Origin: an uncultured Granulosicoccaceae bacterium
GTDB lineage: Bacteria > Pseudomonadota > Gammaproteobacteria > Granulosicoccales > Granulosicoccaceae
DNA length: 49,559 bases
Direction: 5' to 3'
Assembly (NCBI GenBank): GCA_938041955.1
Contig: CALISD010000019.1
Coordinates: forward strand, 1 to 49,559
Every line of letters starts with the position of its first letter. Position 1 is the stretch's first letter. The translations under genes and the position numbers were made by a program. The notes below the pieces were generated by a model. The model searched no databases. It was given only the letters and a program-made list of their open reading frames with translations, and was not told the origin of the DNA. Below are positions 15,449 through 24,530 of this stretch, piece by piece.

Positions 15449-17998
15449 TTAAGACCGCATCTTCGAGCCGGTAGGATCAAACAGCGGTTCAGGAATAAGT
15501 TGTGCCGGGTAACGCTTGCCGAGAATCTCAATCTCAAAGAATCCTTCCTCAATCTTGTCTGCTACAGGGGTGGGGATATAACCTTGCGCCAGTGATTGCT
15601 CCACAGAATGCCCATACCCCCCTGACGTCACCCATCCGACAACCCGCCATTCCCCATCAATCTGTGGGACCGCTTTGGGTGTTTCGGCGCCCAAAGCATC
15701 AAAGCGCGGTGCGCCATGACCATGCGGATCTGAAATACTCTTATAGTCAGTAGTGGTTTTAGCCCAGATAGGTTCATCACCCATGACATCTGTTTTATCA
15801 GTCGAAATAGTAAAAGATACCCGTCGAAGCTTGCCGCCATCAGCATATTCTGCGGCCGCTTGTTCGCGACCGATGAAGTGATTCTTTTGCAGCTTAATAA
15901 AGCGCTCCATGCTCCCTTCATATGGCCCATAGATGGGTCGCAGCTCTGCAAACCAGGTGGGAAAGTTCTTTTCAAGTCGCATCGAAAGCAGGGCACGCAT
16001 ACCAAAGTCTTTGATTCCGTATTGCTCGCCCGCGTCTTTGATCGCGAAATAAATACGCCGTTCGTAGGTTGGTTCCATCCACAGTTCATAACCCAGATCA
16101 CCGGTATAGGTAATTCTATTCACAAGGCAAGGGCAGCCGCCGACATCCATAGAGCGATGATCCATAAAGCGGAAGCTTGCGCCGTCTACTGGCTGATCAA
16201 CCAACTGTGCCAGTACATCTCTTGCATGAGGCCCTGCGATAGATAAGCCCACCATGGTTTGTCCATAACGGTGAATGCTGACGCTGCCATCTTCCGGCAG
16301 CAGTTGTTCAAACCAGCGCATATGATAAATTTGCGCAGCGGAAGAACCCCAGGCGTAAAAGACATCATCATCAGCGGCTTTGGCGATGGTGAAGTCACCA
16401 ATCAGTTTGCCGTTATGGTTCAGCATAGGCGTTAACACTATGCGGCCTGACTTCGGCATGACGTTGGTCATTAAATGGTTTAACCAGTCTTCAGCGCCAG
16501 CACCGGATATTCTGTATTTCGCAAAGTTAGCAATCTCTGTGACGCCAACGTTGTTACGCACCGCGCGCACTTCATTGCCGACATGTTCAAAATCGTTAGA
16601 CCGGTGAAAGGATAATATGTCTTTGGCTTCCGATCCTTCTGGTGCAAACCAAAGAGGTGTTTCAAGCCCCCAGGTGTCACCCATCACCGCATTGTTATCC
16701 CGAACCATTGTGTCGTACAACGGCGTCGTCTGCTGTGGCCGCCCGGCTGGTAACTCTTCATTGGGGAAGCGAATAGAAAAGCGCCGCGAATAGTTTTCAC
16801 GTACTTTGGCGTTGGTATAGCGCAGGGTCGTGAAGTCACCAAATCGCGCCACATCCATGCCGAACACATCATGCCCTGGGTCACCGTCTACCATCCAGTT
16901 GGCCAACGCTAATCCCACGCCGCCGCCCTGGCTAAAGCCCGCCATCACACCACAGGCAGACCAGAAGTTAGTTAAACCTTGCACCGGCCCCACCAATGGG
17001 TTGCCATCGGGTGCGAACGTAAACGGCCCGTTAATAGTCTGCTTGATGCCGGCGGTTTCAAACGCCGGAAAATGTTTAAAAGCTACTTCAAGTGAAGGCG
17101 CTATGCGGTCAAGGTCTGGTTGCAGCAATTCATGCCCGAAGTCCCATGGGGTTTCCACTGGTGACCATGGCTTGCAGGCTTTTTCATAAGTGCCAAGCAA
17201 TAAGCCGGAGCGCTCCTGCCGTGTATAGATCTCACCTTTGAAATCGATCACGCCCACCAACTCACGCCCGGTGTCCTGATTAAACTCAACCACCTCCGGC
17301 ATTTCATCTGTTAACAGATACATGTGTTCCATCGCAAGAACAGGCAATTCCAGCCCAACCATGCGGCCCACTTCACGTGCCCATAAGCCGCCTGCATTGA
17401 CAACATGTTCGGTTTTTACAATGCCCTTCTCTGTTTCCACGCTCCAGGTGCCGTCACTGCTTTGCGTAATGCCGGTCACCGGGTTGCGCAGCTCGATGGT
17501 CGCCCCCAGGGATTGCGCCGCTTTGGCGTAGGCGTGAGTGGTGCCTGACGGATCAAGGTGGCCTTCTACCGGGTCCCACAGTGCACCGACGAAATTAGAC
17601 TCATCCATCAGCGGAAACATAGACTTTGCTTCTGACGGGGTGATGATCTCGGTTTCCATGCCCAGCGCACGGCCGGTGGCATGTACGTAGCGCAGAAAGT
17701 CCATGCGCTCTTCGGTGTCGGCCATCATTACGCCACCGGTCAAGTGCAGGCTGCAAGACTGGCCGGATATTTTTTCCAGCTCATCGTAGAGTGATACCGT
17801 ATACGCCTGCAGCTTCGCCACATTGGGGTCACCGTTGAGTGTATGAAACCCGCCGGCAGCATGCCAAGAAGAGCCAGACGTTAGCTCAGAACGTTCGATC
17901 AACAGCACGTCTTTCCAGCCTGCCTTTGCAAGATGAAAGAGTACCGAACAGCCTACTACACCACCACCAATGACCACCGCTTGAGCATGTGTTTGCAT
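15449..17998 (-). CDS. FAD-dependent dimethylglycine/sarcosine dehydrogenase-like protein with GcvT domains
   Basis: This 849-residue enzyme has an N-terminal DAO-type FAD domain (about 1-400) and C-terminal GcvT/aminomethyltransferase domains (about 410-835). The dinucleotide fold reads VVIGGGVVGCSVLFHLAKAGW. SGSSWHAAGG contains the His that carries covalent FAD in dimethylglycine and sarcosine dehydrogenases. The GcvT part begins at EIANFAKYRISGAGAEDWLNHL and includes GDLGYELWMEP. The likely reaction is oxidative N-demethylation with the methyl passed to tetrahydrofolate, in betaine or related methylamine breakdown. The ATG at 17996-17998 is chosen because AGGGG lies eight bases upstream and the FAD fold starts a few residues in. 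It is divergent from the Gfo/Idh gene, across a region with iterated GTTGCA motifs. Confidence 0.85.
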   Translation of the reverse strand: MQTHAQAVVIGGGVVGCSVLFHLAKAGWKDVLLIERSELTSGSSWHAAGGFHTLNGDPNVAKLQAYTVSLYDELEKISGQSCSLHLTGGVMMADTEERMDFLRYVHATGRALGMETEIITPSEAKSMFPLMDESNFVGALWDPVEGHLDPSGTTHAYAKAAQSLGATIELRNPVTGITQSSDGTWSVETEKGIVKTEHVVNAGGLWAREVGRMVGLELPVLAMEHMYLLTDEMPEVVEFNQDTGRELVGVIDFKGEIYTRQERSGLLLGTYEKACKPWSPVETPWDFGHELLQPDLDRIAPSLEVAFKHFPAFETAGIKQTINGPFTFAPDGNPLVGPVQGLTNFWSACGVMAGFSQGGGVGLALANWMVDGDPGHDVFGMDVARFGDFTTLRYTNAKVRENYSRRFSIRFPNEELPAGRPQQTTPLYDTMVRDNNAVMGDTWGLETPLWFAPEGSEAKDILSFHRSNDFEHVGNEVRAVRNNVGVTEIANFAKYRISGAGAEDWLNHLMTNVMPKSGRIVLTPMLNHNGKLIGDFTIAKAADDDVFYAWGSSAAQIYHMRWFEQLLPEDGSVSIHRYGQTMVGLSIAGPHARDVLAQLVDQPVDGASFRFMDHRSMDVGGCPCLVNRITYTGDLGYELWMEPTYERRIYFAIKDAGEQYGIKDFGMRALLSMRLEKNFPTWFAELRPIYGPYEGSMERFIKLQKNHFIGREQAAAEYADGGKLRRVSFTISTDKTDVMGDEPIWAKTTTDYKSISDPHGHGAPRFDALGAETPKAVPQIDGEWRVVGWVTSGGYGHSVEQSLAQGYIPTPVADKIEEGFFEIEILGKRYPAQLIPEPLFDPTGSKMRS

Positions 17999-17999
17999 C

Positions 18000-18052
18000 G
18001 TTGCATCCCCTGTTGCAATTGCGTTGCAATGTAGCACAACCCGTGCGTTGCA
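18000..18052. promoter_or_regulatory. Four iterated GTTGCA motifs
   Basis: GTTGCA occurs at 18000, 18012, 18023 and 18047, i.e. with steps of 12, 11 and 24 bases, close to one or two helical turns, all in the same orientation. The array overlaps the 5' end of the DMGDH-like transcript and the shared promoter region with 18165. It could be the operator of a repressor acting on one or both genes. Confidence 0.4.
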
Positions 18053-18164
18053 AGCCGTGCAAACTATCGTTGAAGCGCTATTCTAAATCACGTTTGCGCA
18101 CGGCGTAAATTGTGTGCATAGTTTGCCGATCAAATATATCGATATAACAGCGGATAAAGCAGCA

Positions 18165-19205
18165 ATGACAGTAAGAGCAGGGTTAGTAGGGTACGGGCTT
18201 TCCGGCAAGGTTTTTCACGCACCATTATTTAAAGCCGCAGGAATCGACCTGGTCTGTGTTGCATCATCCAATGCCGCCAAGGTCCATGCAGACTTCCCGG
18301 ACATGGTGGTGCACCCCACTTATGATGATTTGCTTGCAGACAGCAAGGTTGATCTGGTGGTGCTGTCGACACCCAGTGAGCTGCACGCGGAGCAATTGCT
18401 CAAAGCCCTTGCCGCAGGTAAGCATGTTATTTCTGAAAAGCCTTTTACCTCAACAGTGGCAGAAGCTGATGAGGTTATTAAAGCCGCAAAAGCCTGCGGG
18501 AAAATTGCCACCTGTTTTCAAAACAGACGTTGGGACGGAGACTTTCTTACCTTAAGAATGTTAATAGATGAAGATACACTGGGTGAAGTGCGAAGCTACC
18601 GCGCGCACTTTGATATCTTCCGCCCGCTGGAACCCGGCAAGTGGCGCGAAAAGCCGGGTGTTGCGATTGGTGCACACTATGACCTTGGAACCCATATAGT
18701 GGATCAGGCGCTAACCTTATTTGGCAAGCCAGATTGGGTGCAAGGTGACTTAATAGCACAGCGCCCGGGTACAGAAGTGGTAGATACTTTTCACATACGT
18801 ATGGGCTACAACAGCAACGAACTGCGGGTAGATCTTTGCGGCAGTTTGTTCCCCGTAGATGACAGTACCAAGCTATGCGTACATGGAACCAAAGGTTCGT
18901 ATGTAAAACGTTTTATGGATATTCAGGAAGAGCAAATGCGTGCCGGTATGACCGCCACCGATGACGGCTTTGGTGTTGATCCGGAATCAAATTGGGGCAG
19001 GTTGACTGTGGCGGATGGGGAGGAGTCTGTTAGTTCAGTGCTTCGAACGCTTGATGGTTGTCACTATGATATTTATTCGTTGTTGAAGGTGGCTATTGAA
19101 GAGGGCACTAAACCGCCTGTTTTGATGGAGGAGGCTCGGATGACTATGGCGGTTATTGAGGCTGTTGTTGAGAGTAGTGAGTCGGGGTGTAGGGTTGATT
19201 TTTGA
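18165..19205 (+). CDS. Gfo/Idh/MocA-family oxidoreductase
   Basis: This NAD(P)-dependent sugar or polyol dehydrogenase has 346 residues. The frame is open to 18114, but the ATG at 18165 puts the Rossmann motif GLVGYGLSGKVFHAPLF at the N-terminus as usual. The catalytic EKP motif appears in ISEKPFTSTVAEADEV. GAHYDLGTHIVDQAL holds the conserved catalytic region of the C-terminal domain. Overall layout and the VFHAPL segment resemble the YdgJ/YhhX/IolW subgroup, which includes a scyllo-inositol dehydrogenase. The substrate cannot be fixed from sequence. It is divergent from the DMGDH-like gene. Confidence 0.85.
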   Translation: MTVRAGLVGYGLSGKVFHAPLFKAAGIDLVCVASSNAAKVHADFPDMVVHPTYDDLLADSKVDLVVLSTPSELHAEQLLKALAAGKHVISEKPFTSTVAEADEVIKAAKACGKIATCFQNRRWDGDFLTLRMLIDEDTLGEVRSYRAHFDIFRPLEPGKWREKPGVAIGAHYDLGTHIVDQALTLFGKPDWVQGDLIAQRPGTEVVDTFHIRMGYNSNELRVDLCGSLFPVDDSTKLCVHGTKGSYVKRFMDIQEEQMRAGMTATDDGFGVDPESNWGRLTVADGEESVSSVLRTLDGCHYDIYSLLKVAIEEGTKPPVLMEEARMTMAVIEAVVESSESGCRVDF

Positions 19206-19525
19206 GTTGCCTAAATGGTGTGGTACCCGGGTATTTTAAAGTTCTATGTCAAGATTTGATCCCGTCTCTTTTCGTATCGGCTTGCTATAGTTGCTACAAA
19301 GACGCCGATACGAACGCGCATTGAGCCGGGAGTAAATCTCCCGGCAAAAAAGTGTACTCGCACTCTGTATATGAGATCAGCTCGCCCGAGGCACAGCGAA
19401 TAAAACGGTAAAGGTGTCTAAGTGCGCGCAGTCTATTTTTTGATTGAAAAATGCAGGCTAGATTCGCTTTGAGTTCGCAATTAGGGTAGTTTGCCAGTAA
19501 TTTTGTCTGTGGGGTTTATTGTTGA
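19206..19525. other. Intergenic region with a hairpin
   Basis: 320 bases without a gene. A hairpin with perfect arms GCCGGGAG (19325-19332) and CTCCCGGC (19338-19345) is followed by A6 on the plus strand, so it is not a standard terminator in either direction. Nothing else stands out. No clear promoter for the gene at 19526 could be assigned. Confidence 0.4.
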
Positions 19526-20089
19526 ATGTTAAAACAAGATTTCCGGTCGTTTCGACGATTGGCGTTTTCCACGTGCCTGCAAGTCTTGTTGCTGCTAACG
19601 ACTGTCATCGTTTCTGCCCAGGCGGCTGATCTTCCAGAGCCCGTCGGGCCTGCGCTGCTAGAGATTGTGGGTAAACTCGAGCACTCCAATGCTACGCTTC
19701 AAATTAACGGGAAAAGTGAATCTGCGGCGGTTTTTGATCTTGCATTATTGGAGTCACTGCCGGCGGTGACTATTCGAACCCAGACACCCTGGACGAAAGG
19801 TGTAGGCGAATTTACCGGTGTTCGTATGGATGTATTGCTAGAACGCGTCGGTGCATCATCTGAGCATCTTGTTCTTGAAGCGTTGGATGAATACAGTGTT
19901 GAATCGCTCGAGGAGCCTTATCAATCTTACCCAATAGTTATTGCCTATAAACTCAACGGTAAATACATGAGCGTTCGAGAGCTTGGGCCGTTGTGGGTTA
20001 TGTATCCGTTTGATGCCTACCCTGAACTCAATAGCGAGCAATCAAGGGCCCAGTGCGTATGGCAGCTGAGACGGATTACGGTGCGCTAG
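19526..20089 (+). CDS. Secreted molybdopterin-oxidoreductase-like domain protein, partner of a histidine kinase
   Basis: This 187-residue precursor has a signal peptide ending near SAQAAD. The mature part resembles the small sulfite-oxidase-like molybdopterin-binding fold: LESLPAVTIRTQTPWTKGVGEFTGVRMDVLLERVGA, then LEALDEYSVESL and YPIVIAYKLNGKYMSVRELGPLWVMYPFD. The only mature Cys is near the C-terminus (AQCVWQL), so the Cys that ligates molybdenum in real sulfite oxidases is missing and catalysis is unlikely. It ends one base before the start codon of the hybrid kinase, so it is probably the periplasmic sensing partner of that kinase. Ligand unknown. Confidence 0.72.
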   Translation: MLKQDFRSFRRLAFSTCLQVLLLLTTVIVSAQAADLPEPVGPALLEIVGKLEHSNATLQINGKSESAAVFDLALLESLPAVTIRTQTPWTKGVGEFTGVRMDVLLERVGASSEHLVLEALDEYSVESLEEPYQSYPIVIAYKLNGKYMSVRELGPLWVMYPFDAYPELNSEQSRAQCVWQLRRITVR

Positions 20090-20090
20090 A

Positions 20091-21890
20091 TTGGATAGTC
20101 GAAAATCCGTTTATTTTTTGATAATTGCTGCATTAGTCTGTGGGGCCAGCTTGCTGCTGGCCATGTTCAACATCAACCACGCCCGACTGGAGTTGCAAGA
20201 TTCCAAAGAGGGTGCGTTTAACTATATTCTTCAAGCGGATCGATCGTTCGATCGATTGCACTTATCGCTGGATGACTACCTTGATACTCAGGCCATAGCC
20301 GAGAAACAAATGCTGTGGCCGGATTTGCGGCTTCGCTTTGATTTGATCTGGAGCACGTTCAATGTTTTTGATATTCACCTGCCCACCAGTCGACGTTTGG
20401 ATAGTGCCGATAGGTTTGCTTCACACGTCAAACAGTTTCTAAGTCAACACGATTTGTTATTTTCAAGTGACTCTCTTCCTCAGGATGATCATCTCGTCGT
20501 CGTAGATAATACATTGACAGAACTATCCACAGAACTCTACGGCGTTGGAACAGATGTGTTTGCGCAGTTCAATATATTTCGCGATCGTATCTCTCACCGA
20601 ATGGAGGCTCTGTATCGCTATTTTTGGATCTCGGGTTTGATGTTATTGCTAACTGGCACCGCGCTGGTTGTTCAGTTGTTAAGACTCATCAACCAATCAA
20701 CTCGTCTTTACAATGAAGCTCAAGATTCTGAATCACGTTTAGCCACGGTGGTTGAAGAGCTGCGAAGTGGGAAGCGGGAAAAAAAAGCAAAGGACAGCTT
20801 TCTTGCCGCTGCCAGCCATGATTTAAGACAGCCACTATTCGCTCTCGGGCTGTTCGTAAGTGCACTGGAGACAAGGGTCACGCTGCCCGATGGGCCCGTT
20901 ATTCTGGACAAGATCAAACAATCTACAGAGGCGTTGAACAGTCTGTTCAACAGTTTGCTCGATATCTCTCAACTGGATGCCGGTGTGGTTGAGATAGCAC
21001 CGGAGCATTTTTATTGTGCAGATCTTTTTCGTGTTCTGGATGAGGAGTTCGGTGAAGTAGCAGCCCGTGCTGACCTGGGTTTTCGAATTGGACCCACGGA
21101 CGAAGTCGTGTTTACTGACTACGTCTTACTTGGTCGGATCTTGCGTAATTTAATCGACAATGCCTTAGTGCATTCCAATGAAGGTGAAGTGGTTGTGTCA
21201 TGTCAACGCAAGAGCGAAACAGTGAGTATCGTGATCACAGATACCGGGCCCGGTATTCCTCTGGAAGAACAGGAACATATTTTTTCAGAGTACTATCAGC
21301 TTAAAAACCCGGAGAGGGATCGTTCCAAAGGGCTTGGTTTGGGTTTATCCATCGTTCGGCGATTGTCCGAACTGCTGGACATTGACGTATCGATGGATTC
21401 AGAGCCAGGCAATGGAACTCGAATCGAAGTAAAAGTCCCTGCTGGCCAGCCTGAGGCTGTCGAACTCGTCAGGCATCAAAATGCGAATATCAAGGTTAAG
21501 AATTTTCAAGGTGCTTTGGTATTGGTTATCGATGATGATAAAGACGTTCGGGATGCGATGGAGCTTATGCTTAAGCAGGTAAATTGTATCGTTGTGCCTG
21601 CAGAATCTGTTGAGGATGCGCTGAGAGTAGTGATGGAGCGAGATCTAAAGCCTGCGTTGATTATTGCTGATTACCGATTGCGTGAAGGTAAAACAGGGGA
21701 TGCAGCGATTGCGCTGGTCCGCGAAGCGCTAAATGAGAACATCCCCGCATTGATTGTTACCGGCGACACCTCTCCGGAGCGGGTAAGGGAAGCGTCAGGA
21801 AGCGGTATGTTGCTGCTGCATAAGCCTGTGGAGCCAGACGAGCTGTTATCGGTAATAGAATCCTTTCTACTTGATTCCAATACTGCTTAG
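20091..21890 (+). CDS. Hybrid sensor histidine kinase with C-terminal receiver domain
   Basis: This 599-residue inner-membrane kinase begins at a TTG one base after the previous stop; the first transmembrane helix (YFLIIAALVCGASLLLAMF) starts nine residues in, and the next in-frame Met would cut it off. A periplasmic sensor region follows to about residue 175, then a second helix (WISGLMLLLTGTALVVQLL). The phosphoacceptor His243 lies in AASHDLRQPL. The ATPase domain shows RILRNLIDNALVHS, ITDTGPGIP and GLGLGLSIVRRL. The receiver domain from about 474 has IDDDKDV and acceptor Asp527 in IIADYRL, and ends with HKPVEPDELL. No DNA-binding regulator is adjacent, so the output partner is elsewhere. 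Confidence 0.9.
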   Translation: MDSRKSVYFLIIAALVCGASLLLAMFNINHARLELQDSKEGAFNYILQADRSFDRLHLSLDDYLDTQAIAEKQMLWPDLRLRFDLIWSTFNVFDIHLPTSRRLDSADRFASHVKQFLSQHDLLFSSDSLPQDDHLVVVDNTLTELSTELYGVGTDVFAQFNIFRDRISHRMEALYRYFWISGLMLLLTGTALVVQLLRLINQSTRLYNEAQDSESRLATVVEELRSGKREKKAKDSFLAAASHDLRQPLFALGLFVSALETRVTLPDGPVILDKIKQSTEALNSLFNSLLDISQLDAGVVEIAPEHFYCADLFRVLDEEFGEVAARADLGFRIGPTDEVVFTDYVLLGRILRNLIDNALVHSNEGEVVVSCQRKSETVSIVITDTGPGIPLEEQEHIFSEYYQLKNPERDRSKGLGLGLSIVRRLSELLDIDVSMDSEPGNGTRIEVKVPAGQPEAVELVRHQNANIKVKNFQGALVLVIDDDKDVRDAMELMLKQVNCIVVPAESVEDALRVVMERDLKPALIIADYRLREGKTGDAAIALVREALNENIPALIVTGDTSPERVREASGSGMLLLHKPVEPDELLSVIESFLLDSNTA

Positions 21891-22319
21891 CGGAATATAC
21901 GTTAGTTTAGGGTGTTCTGAAGTATTTCTTCTAGAGACAGGATCGTAAAATATTCGTCGAAAGATAAGGGCTCTGTCTCGTCTGCCATTTAAAAAACTTC
22001 ACACCATTGCACAGGCCCGGCAATATTCTGGTGTCAGTAGATCGCCGATACATGATTTGATCAACAGCCCGGAATGATTCTTTGCAGAAGCATCTACGCA
22101 CATCGACGCGGTCAGCGTCTATCTAAGCTGCGCAGTCGGAAACGCGTTTCGTAATTTGTAAAACTGATCTGCCCTCATTTTTAGAACAGAAGCGAATCTC
22201 GCTAACACATTGGGTTTCCGAGTAGTGCGGTTAGGAGTGATGGCTGTGCCGATAAGGTACAAGGCAGACCTGCCTGTGAGAGATATTTTACCGAAGTGCA
22301 GATCTTCTACATTCAGTGA
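21891..22319. other. Intergenic region, no gene seen
   Basis: 429 bases between the hybrid kinase and the convergent flavoenzyme gene. Only short open frames occur. I checked for a regulator or excisionase remnant and could not support one. No clear terminator was found. Confidence 0.4.
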
Positions 22320-24386
22320 CTACTCACCACCAAGACCTAACTCACGTCGGAAAAAATTTGCTTCTTCCGGTGTCATCTCAAGCGTACGTGCAAATTCGTG
22401 ACCGGCATACACTGCCATAGCAATAGTTGCCGGTGCATAGCAGTCGCCAATCGCCGTGACACTTTTAATGCCGTTGTCATTCCATTCGTCTTGCTGTTCA
22501 AGCAGCTCGTTGTAAAGGGTATCTTGGGGTGCTCGTGAAGTCAGCGGGATCACAGCATCAGCGGCTACTTCAGATTTTGTATCAATATATACGCAGGCAA
22601 GCGTGACTTTCTTATCGTCTACACGGCTTATTTTTTTATTGCAGATGATCTCTACTCCTAGCTCGCGTAGGCGTATCTGTATATGTTCGTTTTCAAGTGT
22701 GTTGTGAGTCCAGCTGGCAATATCTGAAGCCGGTGTCACCAGAGTCACTTGTGTTCCGGTACTGGCAAGTTGTTCGGCGATGACACTGGCAAGATAGTAG
22801 TGATCATCATCGTAGATCAGTACTTTGCCTTTGGGATAATTTCCATTCAGAACATCGTCAACGCTTACAATATTCGCGTTGTCTGAGACAGGCACTGTTT
22901 GTTGATGTTGTAGTCCACTAAAATCACAACGCCATTTTGATCCGGTAGCAATAGCGATATGGGTGGCCTGCGTTTCAAGGATGTCTTTTGTCGTCAGTGC
23001 TGAATCGGTATAGCTTTGCACATTGGCGCGCTGACTTAACATGTAGGTACGATGATCTGCCACCCGGCGCCAATCGGCTAATGGTGTTAGCGATGTTTCT
23101 GCAATGACCCGTCCGCCCATTTGTTTGCGCGCTTCAGACAGGATGACGTCATAGCCCCGGTCTGATAGTGCCAGTGCCGCTTCCAGTCCGGCAGGGCCGG
23201 CACCTACAATAAGCACTGACTCTTTTGAAGCCGCTTTGTCTATGCGAACCGGGTGCCAGCCACGGCGCCATTCCTCACCCATGGTCGGGTTCTGTGTGCA
23301 GCGCATTGGATAGGCAAGGTAGTCTCCGGATGTGCACATATTGCAGCCAATACACTCACGTATTTCGTCTTCACGACCTTCATCAATTTTGTTCGGCAGG
23401 AAGGGATCGGCGATGGATGGTCTGGCCGCGCCGATGAGATCAATGACACCGCGATTGATCTGACTGACCATGGTGTCAGGTGAGGTGAAGCGTCCGACAC
23501 CCACTACAGGTTTAGTTGTTAGCTTTTTTACAAATGAAATATAGTCTTCCTGTCCACCTTCTGAGCCAAATCGTGATGGCATTGAATCATTGTGCCAGGC
23601 GGCGACGTTGACATCCCACAGGTCAGGTAACTCGGCCAGCAGTCCAACGATATCTTCCGCTTCTGACTTTTGCATGCCTTCACTTCCGAGTAGTTCGTCT
23701 ACAGCAAAACGTAGGGCAACGGCACAACTGTCACCGACCGCATCTTTTAAATCTTGCAGTACCTCGCGCAACAGCCGGACTCGATTTTCAAGGCTGCCAC
23801 CATACTCATCTGTTCGCATGTTGTAACGGCTTAGAAGAAACTGATATAGGAGTGTCATCGTGCCGTGTGCGGCATAGGCATAAATAATATCGTAGCCTGC
23901 CTTTTTGGCGCGCAGAGCGGCATCGACATGCATGCGTCTGAAATCATGTATGTCAGTTTTTGACATAGCTCTGGCGTGCACATGAGGAAAGTTTTCAGTA
24001 GGTATATTGCTCGGTGACAGTGAGGGCAGGCGGGTTACGTAGTTTGCGACCTCAAATCCGTTGTGCACCAATTGAATACCGGCGAGTGAATGATGTGCAT
24101 GAACCTTTTCTACCATAAGCTCATGCACGGGCAGATCACTGTCGTCCCACAATCGCATTAATGTAGCCGGGGAAAGGTCGCTGCTGGGGTGTATCGAACA
24201 CTCTTCTGTACACACCACGCCCCAACCCCCTTCGGCCTTTACGCCACGCATTTCTGCCATTGCCCGCGGATAACGATGACCCATGCCATTGCAATGAGGT
24301 ACCTGATAGAAACGGTTTCGGGTGCTTTTAGGACCGATCTGAAGCGGTTCAAAAAGAGGGTCAAATCGGGGGTTGCGTTTAGCCAT
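22320..24386 (-). CDS. Trimethylamine/dimethylamine/histamine dehydrogenase-family flavoenzyme
   Basis: This 688-residue Fe-S flavoprotein has an OYE-type barrel (1-about 340), a 4Fe-4S loop, and FAD/NAD-type dinucleotide domains (SVLIVGAGPAGLEAALALS onward). It follows TMADH closely: NRFYQVPHC keeps the Cys that carries 6-S-cysteinyl FMN, YAAHG keeps the active-site His with Tyr three residues before, and CIGCNMCTS...MRC gives C-x2-C-x2-C-x11-C. The aromatic bowl that binds trimethylammonium in TMADH is altered. By my alignment the Tyr60 position is Glu (VCTEECSIHP), the Trp264 position stays Trp (AAWHND) and the Trp355 position is Asp. From memory, histamine dehydrogenase also has a polar residue and an Asp at these places. 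A primary or diamine substrate is thus likelier than trimethylamine. Divergent from its paralogue at 24531. Confidence 0.85.
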   Translation of the reverse strand: MAKRNPRFDPLFEPLQIGPKSTRNRFYQVPHCNGMGHRYPRAMAEMRGVKAEGGWGVVCTEECSIHPSSDLSPATLMRLWDDSDLPVHELMVEKVHAHHSLAGIQLVHNGFEVANYVTRLPSLSPSNIPTENFPHVHARAMSKTDIHDFRRMHVDAALRAKKAGYDIIYAYAAHGTMTLLYQFLLSRYNMRTDEYGGSLENRVRLLREVLQDLKDAVGDSCAVALRFAVDELLGSEGMQKSEAEDIVGLLAELPDLWDVNVAAWHNDSMPSRFGSEGGQEDYISFVKKLTTKPVVGVGRFTSPDTMVSQINRGVIDLIGAARPSIADPFLPNKIDEGREDEIRECIGCNMCTSGDYLAYPMRCTQNPTMGEEWRRGWHPVRIDKAASKESVLIVGAGPAGLEAALALSDRGYDVILSEARKQMGGRVIAETSLTPLADWRRVADHRTYMLSQRANVQSYTDSALTTKDILETQATHIAIATGSKWRCDFSGLQHQQTVPVSDNANIVSVDDVLNGNYPKGKVLIYDDDHYYLASVIAEQLASTGTQVTLVTPASDIASWTHNTLENEHIQIRLRELGVEIICNKKISRVDDKKVTLACVYIDTKSEVAADAVIPLTSRAPQDTLYNELLEQQDEWNDNGIKSVTAIGDCYAPATIAMAVYAGHEFARTLEMTPEEANFFRRELGLGGE

Positions 24387-24530
24387 TGCCTTGGGTGCTC
24401 GGGTGCCGGATAGTAACCGTTAGAATACGTGAACTGTTGCAGTGAGATCAAAGCAGACGCGGCTTTAAATGACTATGGAGTGGTTTTGTGTTGATATGGT
24501 ATTGATGGCCGACAGGACTTTTGAACATTA

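Noticed and set aside
18165..19205. Gfo/Idh gene as inositol dehydrogenase of an inositol operon
   Set aside because: Subfamily resemblance alone does not give the substrate, and no other inositol genes are nearby.
19325..19345. Hairpin GCCGGGAG/CTCCCGGC as terminator of the Gfo/Idh gene
   Set aside because: It is followed by A6 and not T on the plus strand, and on the minus strand the T-run precedes the stem, so it is not an intrinsic terminator in either direction.
21935..22076. Possible remnant of an excisionase/AlpA-type HTH gene after the hybrid kinase
   Set aside because: A segment reads like YSGVSRSPIHDLIN, but it is not in frame with the HTH-like residues before it, and there is no start codon or ribosome site. 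One frameshift would be needed, so the match is too weak.
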